9,061 nt of DNA from JBFWNZ01 sp050250795 (lineage in GTDB: Bacteria > Pseudomonadota > Alphaproteobacteria > UBA8366). The stretch is from NCBI GenBank assembly GCA_050250795.1, contig JBFWNZ010000143.1, forward strand, positions 1 through 9,061, given 5' to 3'. How positions within the stretch are numbered: the stretch's first letter is position 1; each line of letters starts with the position of its first letter. The position numbers and the translations under genes are program-made. Positions 1-6,092 of the stretch are shown here, piece by piece. A model generated the notes under the pieces. It did no database searches, was not told the origin of the DNA, and was given only the letters and a program-made list of their open reading frames with translations.

Positions 1-138
1 GGCGGCACACAGCGCGCCGCCGGCCTCGACCGTCGCACCGCAGGCGATGCAGCGCGGCGGAAGAACGGCATCGAGGAGGACTCGCGCCAGCGGCCGAAGC
101 CTCTGCCACCCTGCGGAGGCGACAGCAATCGCGCCCAT
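1..138 (-). CDS. comF: ComF family protein (phosphoribosyltransferase-like), 5' part only
   Basis: The minus strand from the ATG at 138 reads open for 46 codons to the window edge, so only the N-terminus is present. A leucine-rich helix ends in LLDAVLPPRC, followed by cysteines at residues 30, 33 and 44 (CIAC and LCAA). This is the zinc-ribbon start typical of ComF proteins. In this family a C-terminal phosphoribosyltransferase domain follows; here it lies outside the window. ComF proteins have been linked to DNA uptake during transformation in some bacteria, but the biochemical role is unsettled. The start codon is four bases after the TGA of the rhodanese gene. There is no well-spaced ribosome binding site, only a GAGG two bases from the ATG, so translation is probably coupled to the upstream gene. 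In many alphaproteobacteria comF sits beside the NDUFAF5-type methyltransferase, which agrees with the gene at 1859. Confidence 0.88.
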   Translation of the reverse strand, partial: MGAIAVASAGWQRLRPLARVLLDAVLPPRCIACGATVEAGGALCAA

Positions 139-142
139 GGCC

Positions 143-1762
143 TCAGCCGCGCGCGAAGTCCGGAAAGGCGAGCGTCCCGTCGCGCTCCATCTGCTCGACC
201 AGCCCGACTTCCCAGGTGAGATAACGGTTCATGGCCGCCTCCAGCTCTCCCGCTTTCGGCTCGCCGTCATAGGGCCGGTAATAAATGTCGACGGTCTCGT
301 CGGCCATCCGGTCCGACCCCTTCGCCAACGGATGTCCCGCACCGGCCCAGGCCGCGGTTCCGCCCTGCAGCGCCGCGACCGGCATGTCCGTCAGGCTGCG
401 CAGCGTTGCCGCGCCGAACCGGGCGAGGCGTCCGTCCGGGCTGGTCACGACAAACCCGTCCGGTGCCGCCTCGACCGACTTCAGCGCCCGACCGAGGCGC
501 GAGCGGATCGCCCACCATGCGCCGGGGATATGGCCGACGCGGAATTCAAGGCTGTCGGCAAGGTCGATCACCGCGACCCGTCCGCCGGCCAGCCGCTCGG
601 CAAGCTGCTCGGCCGTCACCATCGGCACGTCAAGCGCAGCCAGTTCGGGCGGCTCGGGCCGATAGGGGCCGCATTCCAACGTCATCCCCTCCAGCCCGCT
701 CTCCAGTACGGCGACGTCGCGCCACCCCATCTGCAACAGCCAGCTTGCCGTCATCGTCGCACGGACGCCGGTATCGTCGACCAACACGATCCGGGCGTTG
801 CGCGTGCCGACATAGCGGTCGGTCGACTGCACCAGCTGGCCGCCCGGTGCCGGACGCGATCCCGGCAGATGTCCCGCCTCGTACTCCTCGAGATAGCGTA
901 CATCCAGCAGATAGACGCTGCGCACATCCGATACCGCCTGCCACCGTGCCAGGGTTTCGAGCCCGATCCGCTGGACGCCGAAGCGCCGGGCAACGCGGTC
1001 AGCCGCCGCGCGTGCCCATTCCAGAGCTTCCGGCGAAACGGGCCCGCATTGCCGCTGCGAGCCCAGCTCCAGTTCGAAGCCGGCAAGATGCCAGCCCATG
1101 GTGCCGTTGCGCAGCGCCATGACCCGGTTCGGAACGCCGGCATTGATCAGCGACTGGCAGCCGATGATCGACCGCGTGCGGCCGGCGCAGTTGACCACCA
1201 CCAGCGTGTCCGGGTCCGGCGCAAGGTCGCGCAGGCGGTAGACCAGTTCCGCACCGGGCGTGTCGATCCCGCCGGGAATGTTCATGGCGTGGAACTCGTC
1301 GTAGGGGCGGCTATCCAGCACCACCACCTTCTCGCCGGCATCCAGCTTCGCCTTCAGCTCTTCGCAGGTGATGTTGGGGGTGTGCTCGCGGATTTCGACG
1401 AACTCGCCGAATGCCTTCGACGGCACATAGACGCCGGAATACAGTTCGCCGCCGGCGCGCGCCCAGGCTTCGATTCCGCCATCCAGGATGGCGAGGTCGA
1501 TGTAGCCCGCGGCCTCCATCAGCGCCGCCGCCGCCTTGGCCTCTCCGCCGCCGGCATCGCACAGCACAATGCGCGTGGAGCGCCGGGGGATCAGATCGCG
1601 CATCTCCAGCTCGAACCGGCTGAGCGGAATGTTGGTTGCGACCAGCATATGGCGCTTGCCGAAGATGCCCTCTTCGCGCGCATCGACAAGCGCGATTTCG
1701 GCGCCATCCGTCAAGGCGGCCTTCAAGGTTTGTGCGACGATCTTCCTGACCATGCCCACCAT
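143..1762 (-). CDS. Rhodanese-family protein with four tandem rhodanese domains
   Basis: The 539-residue protein has no signal peptide or membrane segment and is probably cytoplasmic. I see four rhodanese-like units, at about residues 8-107, 128-230, 263-368 and 380-478, each ending in a G-x-x-x-W/M-type turn (for example DGGIEAW, ALRNGTMGW, QGGTAAW). Only the second carries a canonical catalytic loop, Cys192-AGRTR. The first has Cys68 in a degenerate loop (CDAGGG). In the third the cysteine position is Asp329 (DDTGVR), and in the fourth it is Ser441 (SPDGRL). A C-terminal tail (about 490-539, with RYLTWEVGLVEQM) follows. Rhodaneses transfer sulfane sulfur through a persulfide on the active cysteine; here domain 2 is the likely active unit and the others may bind or scaffold. 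The physiological sulfur donor and acceptor cannot be read from sequence. The start could be Met1 (1762) or Met4 (1753); neither has a decisive ribosome binding site. The gene is followed closely by comF. Confidence 0.88.
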   Translation of the reverse strand: MVGMVRKIVAQTLKAALTDGAEIALVDAREEGIFGKRHMLVATNIPLSRFELEMRDLIPRRSTRIVLCDAGGGEAKAAAALMEAAGYIDLAILDGGIEAWARAGGELYSGVYVPSKAFGEFVEIREHTPNITCEELKAKLDAGEKVVVLDSRPYDEFHAMNIPGGIDTPGAELVYRLRDLAPDPDTLVVVNCAGRTRSIIGCQSLINAGVPNRVMALRNGTMGWHLAGFELELGSQRQCGPVSPEALEWARAAADRVARRFGVQRIGLETLARWQAVSDVRSVYLLDVRYLEEYEAGHLPGSRPAPGGQLVQSTDRYVGTRNARIVLVDDTGVRATMTASWLLQMGWRDVAVLESGLEGMTLECGPYRPEPPELAALDVPMVTAEQLAERLAGGRVAVIDLADSLEFRVGHIPGAWWAIRSRLGRALKSVEAAPDGFVVTSPDGRLARFGAATLRSLTDMPVAALQGGTAAWAGAGHPLAKGSDRMADETVDIYYRPYDGEPKAGELEAAMNRYLTWEVGLVEQMERDGTLAFPDFARG

Positions 1763-1780
1763 CCGTTGCAGCGCCGGTGA

Positions 1781-1810
1781 AGATTACGGGCAGCGTCGCT
1801 GGCGAGGCAA
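1781..1810 (-). promoter_or_regulatory. Weak candidate promoter for the rhodanese-comF operon
   Basis: On the minus strand TTGCCT (1810..1805, 4 of 6 to TTGACA) is followed after 18 bases by TAATCT (1786..1781, 3 of 6 to TATAAT). It is correctly oriented and leaves a short leader before the ATG at 1762. The matches are weak, so this is a placement guess within the 96-bp divergent gap. Confidence 0.22.
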
Positions 1811-1821
1811 GGATGCCGGAT

Positions 1822-1850
1822 TTGTGCCCATGCCCCGGAGCGGGCATAGT
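1822..1850 (+). promoter_or_regulatory. Candidate sigma70-type promoter for the methyltransferase, predicting a leaderless mRNA
   Basis: TTGTGC (1822-1827) and CATAGT (1845-1850, 4 of 6 to the consensus) are separated by exactly 17 bases. Eight bases separate the -10 element from the ATG at 1859, so a transcript starting at the usual distance would begin at or next to the start codon. No Shine-Dalgarno sequence is visible before this ATG, which fits a leaderless message. Hexamer similarity is modest. Confidence 0.35.
1830..1847. repeat. Inverted repeat ATGCCC-N6-GGGCAT overlapping the promoter
   Basis: Perfect 6-bp arms at 1830-1835 and 1842-1847 are separated by six bases. The repeat lies in the spacer and -10 element of the predicted methyltransferase promoter, between two divergent genes. 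TGCCC also occurs as a direct repeat at 1825-1829 and 1831-1835. The position suits an operator, but six-base arms in G+C-rich DNA can arise by chance and no known regulator site is recognised. Confidence 0.35.
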
Positions 1851-1858
1851 CCGCCGCG

Positions 1859-2767
1859 ATGGGCGATGCGATGACCGTTTTCGACCGCCGCCGGGTGCTG
1901 CGCCACCGTGAGCGCGCAGCCCAAAGGCTAGCGGATCACGATTTTCTGTTCCGCGAGGTGGCCGAGCGGCTGGCCGACCGGCTGCAGGATGTAAACCGGC
2001 GCTTCCCGGTCGCGCTCGACCTGGGCTGCCATGGCGGCGCGCTGTCCCGGCTTCTTTCCGCGCGCGACGATATCGAGACGCTGGTGCGCTGCGACCTGTC
2101 GCCGGCGATGGCCCGGCGCGCCGGCCCGCCGGCCCTGGCCGCGGACGAGGAACGGCTGCCCTTCGCAGACGGGCGGTTCGATCTGATTGCCAGCAACCTT
2201 GCCCTGCATTGGGTGAACGACCTGCCGGGTGCCCTGGTCCAGGCGCGCCTCGCCCTTAAGCCGGACGGACTGTTCGTGGCGGCGATGCTGGGCGGCGAGA
2301 CATTGCGCGAGTTGCGCGAATGCCTGCTGGCGGCCGAGGCGGAAACGACCGGCGGCGCCAGCCCGCGCGTTTCGCCCTTCGCGGAAATCCGCGATGCGGG
2401 CGGGCTGCTGCAACGCGCCGGCTTCGCCCTGCCCGTGGCCGATGCCGACCGCATCGCCGTCACCTATCCCGATGCGTTCCGGTTGATGGCCGATCTGCGC
2501 GGGATGGGGGAAACGAACGCCGTCATCGAAAGCCTGCGCGGCTTCTCCCGTCGCGACACCCTGCTGCGTGCGGCCGCCCTCTATGCCGAACGCCATGCCG
2601 ATCCGGATGGCCGCATCCGCGCGACGTTTCAGGTGATCTACCTGCATGGCTGGGCGCCGCATGCAAGCCAGCAACGGCCGCTGCAGCCCGGCAGCGCCGG
2701 CGGCCGGCTGGCGGATGCACTGGGTGTCGCGGAACGTCCGGCCGGCGACAAGGCGCAGCCGGACTGA
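1859..2767 (+). CDS. NDUFAF5/BioC-like SAM-dependent methyltransferase family protein
   Basis: The 302-residue protein has a class I Rossmann methyltransferase fold. The SAM-binding motif I is DLGCHGG (residues 54-60), the acidic residue after strand 2 is Asp79 (RCDLSP), and LPFADGRFDLIASNLALHW covers the motif II region (about 100-118). The C-terminus contains YLHGWAPHASQQRPLQPGSA and RLADALGV, the signature of the alphaproteobacterial orthologues of mitochondrial NDUFAF5. Human NDUFAF5 hydroxylates an arginine of the complex I subunit NDUFS7 during assembly. A matching role on NuoB is an inference, and a BioC-like methyltransferase activity is the alternative. The start could be Met1 (1859) or Met5 (1871, giving MTVFDRR, closer to the usual family start). 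No Shine-Dalgarno sequence precedes either. It is divergent from the rhodanese-comF pair and converges on the acyl-CoA dehydrogenase gene. Confidence 0.85.
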   Translation: MGDAMTVFDRRRVLRHRERAAQRLADHDFLFREVAERLADRLQDVNRRFPVALDLGCHGGALSRLLSARDDIETLVRCDLSPAMARRAGPPALAADEERLPFADGRFDLIASNLALHWVNDLPGALVQARLALKPDGLFVAAMLGGETLRELRECLLAAEAETTGGASPRVSPFAEIRDAGGLLQRAGFALPVADADRIAVTYPDAFRLMADLRGMGETNAVIESLRGFSRRDTLLRAAALYAERHADPDGRIRATFQVIYLHGWAPHASQQRPLQPGSAGGRLADALGVAERPAGDKAQPD

Positions 2768-2777
2768 GGGTCAGTTC
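2761..2777. terminator. Hairpin containing both stop codons at the methyltransferase/mcd convergence
   Basis: GGACTGA (2761-2767) and TCAGTTC (2771-2777) can pair through seven positions, one of them G-T, around a GGG loop. The TGA of the plus-strand gene and the TGA of the minus-strand gene both lie in the stem. There is no T-run on either side, so intrinsic termination is uncertain; a bidirectional 3'-end hairpin is the best reading. Confidence 0.3.
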
Positions 2778-4444
2778 CGCCGCTCCAGCAGGCCGCGGGC
2801 GATGACATGGCTCTGGATTTCAGCCGTGCCCTCGAAGATGTTGAGGATACGGGCGTCGCACAGCACGCGGCTGATCGGATATTCCAGCGCATAGCCGTTG
2901 CCGCCATGGATCTGCACGGCGTTGTCGGCGTTCGACCAGGCGCAGCGGGCGCCCAGCAGTTTGGCCATCCCCGCCTCGATGTCGCAGCGGCGGTCGGAAT
3001 CCTTCTCGCGCGCGGCGTGATAGGCCATCTGGCGGGCGATCATGATCTCCACCGCCATCCAGGCCAACTTGCCGGCGACGCGCGGGAAGCTGGCCAGCGG
3101 CTTGCCGAACTGGATGCGTTCGCTTGCATAGGCCAGCCCCAGTTCCATCGCGTTCTGCGCCACGCCGACCGAGCGCGCGGCGGTCTGGATGCGCGCGGAT
3201 TCGAACGTCGCCATCAGCTGCTTGAAGCCGTCGCCCTCAGCCTCGCCCAGCAGGCAGTCGGCGCGCACGGCGAAGCCGTCGAAGCCGATCTCGTATTCCT
3301 TCATGCCGCGATAGCCCAGCACCCGGATCTCGCCGCCGGACATGCCCTCGGCCGGGAAGGGCTCGGCGTCGCTGCCGCGCGGCTTCTCGGCGATGAACAT
3401 CGACAGGCCGCGATAGCCGGCGCCGCCGGTGCGCGCCAGCAGCGTCATCGCGTCGCTGCGCGCGCCATGGGTGATCCAGGTCTTGTTGCCGTAGACGCGG
3501 TAGACATCGCCGTCGCGCTCGGCGCGGGTGCGCAGGCTGGCGAGGTCGGAGCCGGTGTTGGGCTCGGTGAACACCGCCGTCGGCAGTATCTCGCCGGCCG
3601 CGATCGGCGGCAGCCAGCGCCGCTTCTGCGCCTCGGTGCCGCCGAGCCGGATCAGCTCGGCCGCGATCTCGGAGCGCGTGCCGAGCGAGCCGACGCCGAT
3701 ATAGCCGCGCGACAGCTCCTCGGTGACGACGACCATGGCGATCTTGCCCATGCCGCTGCCGCCGTACTCCTCGGGCACGGTCAGACCGAACACGCCCAGC
3801 GCCGACAGCTCCTCGACCAGCGGCAGCGGGATCAACTCATCGCGCAGATGCCACTCATGGCAGAAGGGCGCGATGCGCTCGTCGGCGATGCGGCGGAACT
3901 GGTCGCGCATCATCTCCAGCGTCTCGTCGTCCAGGCCCGGATCGCCGAAATTGCCGGCGCCCATCAATTCGGCGATGCGCATGCGCACGGGCGCCGTGTT
4001 GCCGCCCTCGACAAGCGCCCTGACCGATGGCACCCGGAACGCCGCCATGGCGGCATCGTCCAGCCCCATATTCTCGGGTCGGACGATCTCGCTCTGGCTC
4101 ATGGCGATGCCGCCCTGCATCTGTGCCAGATATTCGCCGAACCCGGCCCGGAGAATCAGCGTCTCCTGCTCGCCTAGCCGGCCCGCGCCGTCCAGGCGGC
4201 GCGCCCAGGCCAGAAGCTGGCGCAGCGATTCGATGTAGGTGACAAGCCACGCATACCCGTGCGCCGCAAACTGCTCCTGTTCGATCAGGCCCGAATCCAC
4301 GCGCCCCTGCGGCATCACCTTGCAGGCCACCGCTCGCCGCGCTGCGGTCTCAAGCCCCTCGGCCGCCGCCAGGGCATCGGTACAGAGATCGAGAAGGGCC
4401 GCGCCCTGCATCGGGCCTGCCATGGAGGCGCTATGGGAAGGCAT
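2771..4444 (-). CDS. mcd: Acyl-CoA dehydrogenase with N-terminal extension, probable (2S)-methylsuccinyl-CoA dehydrogenase
   Basis: At 557 residues this is about 170 longer than a standard acyl-CoA dehydrogenase. The extra length is a helical N-terminal region (about 1-165) with AAHGYAWLVTYIESLRQL and EYLAQMQGGIAMSQSE, a layout typical of methylsuccinyl-CoA dehydrogenase. The canonical FAD enzyme follows: helical domain from about 172, TEPNTGSDLAS (293-303) and TWITHG (322-327) for FAD and substrate, ERIQFGKPL (442-450), QIHGGNGY (511-518), and IFEGTAEIQ with the predicted catalytic base Glu538. The enzyme oxidises (2S)-methylsuccinyl-CoA to mesaconyl-CoA in the ethylmalonyl-CoA pathway of acetate or C1 assimilation, passing electrons to ETF. 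ATG 4444 is supported by GAGG four bases upstream on the minus strand. An AT-rich AATAAA (4491..4486) is a weak -10 candidate. Another long-form acyl-CoA dehydrogenase specificity is the alternative. Confidence 0.82.
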   Translation of the reverse strand: MPSHSASMAGPMQGAALLDLCTDALAAAEGLETAARRAVACKVMPQGRVDSGLIEQEQFAAHGYAWLVTYIESLRQLLAWARRLDGAGRLGEQETLILRAGFGEYLAQMQGGIAMSQSEIVRPENMGLDDAAMAAFRVPSVRALVEGGNTAPVRMRIAELMGAGNFGDPGLDDETLEMMRDQFRRIADERIAPFCHEWHLRDELIPLPLVEELSALGVFGLTVPEEYGGSGMGKIAMVVVTEELSRGYIGVGSLGTRSEIAAELIRLGGTEAQKRRWLPPIAAGEILPTAVFTEPNTGSDLASLRTRAERDGDVYRVYGNKTWITHGARSDAMTLLARTGGAGYRGLSMFIAEKPRGSDAEPFPAEGMSGGEIRVLGYRGMKEYEIGFDGFAVRADCLLGEAEGDGFKQLMATFESARIQTAARSVGVAQNAMELGLAYASERIQFGKPLASFPRVAGKLAWMAVEIMIARQMAYHAAREKDSDRRCDIEAGMAKLLGARCAWSNADNAVQIHGGNGYALEYPISRVLCDARILNIFEGTAEIQSHVIARGLLERRN

Positions 4445-4516
4445 GAATCCTCGCTTCGGATATCGCCGTGGAACCGGCTGCCGACTTTATTGCGCCGCTA
4501 CCGGGCGGGGAAGGGC

Positions 4517-4535
4517 CGGCGGCGCTGAGCCGCCG
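4517..4535 (-). terminator. GC-rich hairpin just past the small gene
   Basis: CGGCGGC (4517-4523) and GCCGCCG (4529-4535) form a perfect 7-bp stem with a 5-base loop. It begins five bases beyond the stop codon of the small minus-strand gene. On the minus strand it is followed by GGCCCTTCCCC rather than a T-run. It could end or attenuate the transcript before mcd, but it is not a textbook terminator. Confidence 0.33.
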
Positions 4536-4540
4536 AGCCG

Positions 4541-4810
4541 TCAATCGCGCTTCTTGGGGCTCTTGCCCTTAGAGCGGCCGGACGACCGTGCCGGCCCCGT
4601 ACGCGCGGGACGGACCGGCTTGCCCGGGAAGGGCACCACATTGTCGACCATCGGATTTTCGGCGATCGCACCGGCGCGCGCCGCCCGCGCCGCGGCCACG
4701 ACGGCCTCGGCGTGATGATACAGAACCGGCGGATACAGGGCCGACTCGCCCCCATGCCGATAGCGGACGAGGCAGCTTGGCCGTCGTCCGAAAACCCAGA
4801 GATATGACAT
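4541..4810 (-). CDS. Small hypothetical protein, 89 residues, NVVPFP motif and basic tail
   Basis: I do not recognise a named family. The N-terminus is aromatic and basic (MSYLWVFGRRPSC), followed by an alanine-rich probable helix (about 34-50), then DNVVPFPGKPVRP (56-68) and a Lys/Arg/Ser-rich tail ending SKGKSPKKRD. The NVVPFP hexamer is, from memory, frequent in small uncharacterised alphaproteobacterial proteins. The basic tail would suit contact with nucleic acid or ribosomes, but this is only a guess. The start at 4810 is well supported: GGAGGA (4821..4816) stands five bases upstream. An in-frame ATG at 4870 would add 20 residues but falls in the leader hairpins and lacks such a site. 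The gene has its own good promoter and is on the same strand as mcd, 96 bases upstream of it, so read-through into mcd is possible. There is no signal peptide or transmembrane segment. Confidence 0.72.
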   Translation of the reverse strand: MSYLWVFGRRPSCLVRYRHGGESALYPPVLYHHAEAVVAAARAARAGAIAENPMVDNVVPFPGKPVRPARTGPARSSGRSKGKSPKKRD

Positions 4811-4815
4811 GAACG

Positions 4816-4821
4816 TCCTCC
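4816..4821 (-). promoter_or_regulatory. Strong ribosome binding site deciding the start of the small gene
   Basis: GGAGGA on the minus strand is five bases from the ATG at 4810. It is the strongest Shine-Dalgarno sequence in the window and fixes the 89-residue start over the longer 109-residue frame. Confidence 0.75.
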
Positions 4822-4843
4822 GCCGTTGGGCGTTCGCGCCGCA

Positions 4844-4874
4844 GTCCGCCCGGACGGTCTCGTCCGGCAAGACC
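4844..4874 (-). promoter_or_regulatory. Structured 5' leader with three overlapping, mutually exclusive hairpins
   Basis: Between the predicted promoter and the ribosome binding site of the small gene, three inverted repeats overlap. GGTCT/AGACC is at 4856-4860 and 4870-4874. CCGGACG/CGTCCGG is at 4850-4856 and 4861-4867, a 7-bp stem with a 4-base loop. GTCC/GGAC is at 4844-4847 and 4852-4855. The central hairpin is clearly the most stable, and its arms share bases with both others. No known riboswitch class is recognised. Confidence 0.4.
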
Positions 4875-4905
4875 CTTCGCCAGGATCTTCTACGCGCTCG
4901 GCTCG

Positions 4906-4933
4906 AATGTAAGGAATGGTGTGGTCAGGTCAA
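4906..4933 (-). promoter_or_regulatory. Sigma70-type promoter for the small gene
   Basis: On the minus strand TTGACC (4933..4928, 5 of 6 to consensus) is followed after 16 bases by TACATT (4911..4906, 4 of 6). This is the best promoter match in the window. A start near 4899 gives a leader of roughly 90 bases before the ATG at 4810, which contains the hairpins at 4844-4874. Confidence 0.5.
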
Positions 4934-5053
4934 GCGGCAATCCAGCGACGTGAAGACGCACCCTGCGATGGCCATTCCCCGTCCCATCTTCCCGCAACGG
5001 CAATCAGTCACTAGGGTGCGGCGCTCCATCGGCCCACCGGACGCCGCCCCGCG

Positions 5054-6034
5054 ATGCAGATCATCCTCGACACCGTCCTTCCGGTCTTTGGCGTCGTCCT
5101 CGTCGGCTACGCCGCGACGCGCGCGCACTGGTTCGAGGACGCGGCGGTCAAGGGGCTGTCGCTGTTCGCCTTCAGCTTCGCCATCCCGATGATGCTGTTC
5201 CGCTCGATGGCGCGCACCGAACTGCCGGATGCCGTGCCCTGGGGCTTCCTGCTGTCCTACTACTCCAGCGCCTTCAGCATCTGGGCCTTGGCCATGCTGG
5301 CCGGCGGCGCGCTGTTCAAGCGCAAGCTGGACGGCATGGCGATGGTCGGGTTGTGCGCCTGCTTCGGCAATTCGGTGATGATCGGCGTGCCGCTGGTGCT
5401 GACCACCTTCGGCGATGTCGCATCGGTGCCGATGTTCCTGATCATCGCCTTCCGCGCCGCGGTATTCCTGTCGGTCGGCACCCTACTGCTGGAGCTGGCG
5501 CGCGGCAGCGGCGACGGACTGCGCCGGCTGCCGGGCAACATCCTGCACGGCATGGTCACCAACCCGATCATCGTCGGGCTGGCGCTGGGCTTCGCGGTCG
5601 CGCTGTCGGGCTTCTCGCTGCCGGGGCCGGTGGACCGCATCGCCAACCTGATCGCGGTGGCCGCGGCGCCGGCCTCGCTGTTCGCGATGGGCGCCACGCT
5701 GACCCAGTACCGGGTCGCGGGCAACCTGCCGGAATCCAGCCTGCTGGTGGTGCTAAAGCTGGTTGCGCAGCCGTTGCTGTATTTCGTCTATTCGCATTAC
5801 GTGTTCGAGGTGGACCCCTTCTACGCCAAGGTCGGCATGCTGATGGCGGCGCTGCCGGTCGGCGCCAATCCCTATCTGTTCGCCCAGCGCTACGGCGTCG
5901 GCGTCGCCTCGACCGCAACCACTATCTTCCTGTCCACCGGGGCCTCGGTCCTGACCCTGTCGGTCGTGCTGCTTCTGGTCAGCGACGGCTCCGGCGCCAC
6001 CATCCCCCTGCCGCCGCCCCCCGCGCTGCGATAG
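5054..6034 (+). CDS. AEC family transporter (auxin efflux carrier type permease)
   Basis: The 326-residue protein is an integral membrane protein with about ten transmembrane segments, near residues 5-22, 32-52, 62-85, 96-117, 124-147, 160-178, 190-207, 218-235, 247-267 and 276-300. Family features are an N-terminal LPVFGVVLVGY, the conserved fourth segment with CFGNSVMIGVPL (103-114), where Asn105 and the G-x-P turn are typical, and ALPVGANPYLFAQRYG (256-271). Bacterial members are thought to be secondary carriers for organic acids such as malate or malonate; the substrate here cannot be told from the sequence. The start at 5054 places the first membrane helix directly at the N-terminus as in the family, although no clear Shine-Dalgarno sequence precedes it (GGA is 13 bases away). 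The 120 bases between the divergent promoter (4906-4933) and this ATG contain only a poor promoter candidate (TTCCCG, 17 bases, TAGGGT). Confidence 0.88.
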   Translation: MQIILDTVLPVFGVVLVGYAATRAHWFEDAAVKGLSLFAFSFAIPMMLFRSMARTELPDAVPWGFLLSYYSSAFSIWALAMLAGGALFKRKLDGMAMVGLCACFGNSVMIGVPLVLTTFGDVASVPMFLIIAFRAAVFLSVGTLLLELARGSGDGLRRLPGNILHGMVTNPIIVGLALGFAVALSGFSLPGPVDRIANLIAVAAAPASLFAMGATLTQYRVAGNLPESSLLVVLKLVAQPLLYFVYSHYVFEVDPFYAKVGMLMAALPVGANPYLFAQRYGVGVASTATTIFLSTGASVLTLSVVLLLVSDGSGATIPLPPPPALR

Positions 6035-6056
6035 CGGCACTGCGGCGCGATGACGC

Positions 6057-6085
6057 TGGCCAGGGTGCGGGGGCCCTGCTACTAT
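6057..6085 (+). promoter_or_regulatory. Candidate sigma70-type promoter for the ACT-Nudix pair
   Basis: TGGCCA (6057-6062, 4 of 6 to TTGACA) and TACTAT (6080-6085, 4 of 6 to TATAAT) are separated by exactly 17 bases. The expected start, about seven bases beyond the -10 element, coincides with the ATG at 6093. This gives the ACT gene a leader of about 110 bases, or a leaderless upstream ORF. Confidence 0.42.
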
Positions 6086-6092
6086 GCCGACC

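Noticed and set aside
47..1780. 577-codon open frame on the plus strand opposite the rhodanese gene
   Set aside because: It is an antisense shadow of high-G+C coding. The translated sequence is Arg/His/Gln-rich with no recognisable domain, while the minus strand shows clear rhodanese motifs.
2807..4177. 456-codon open frame on the plus strand opposite mcd
   Set aside because: Its composition (Ala, His, Gln, Arg) is typical of an antisense frame, and the minus strand encodes a complete acyl-CoA dehydrogenase.
4541..4870. 109-residue version of the small gene starting at 4870
   Set aside because: The extra 20 residues lie in the leader hairpins, and the ATG at 4810 has GGAGGA five bases upstream.
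6023..6048. Imperfect inverted repeat GCGCTGC/GCGGCGC after the AEC transporter gene as its terminator
   Set aside because: The 12-base loop, a G-T pair, absence of a T-run and overlap with the end of the coding sequence make it no better than chance in this composition.
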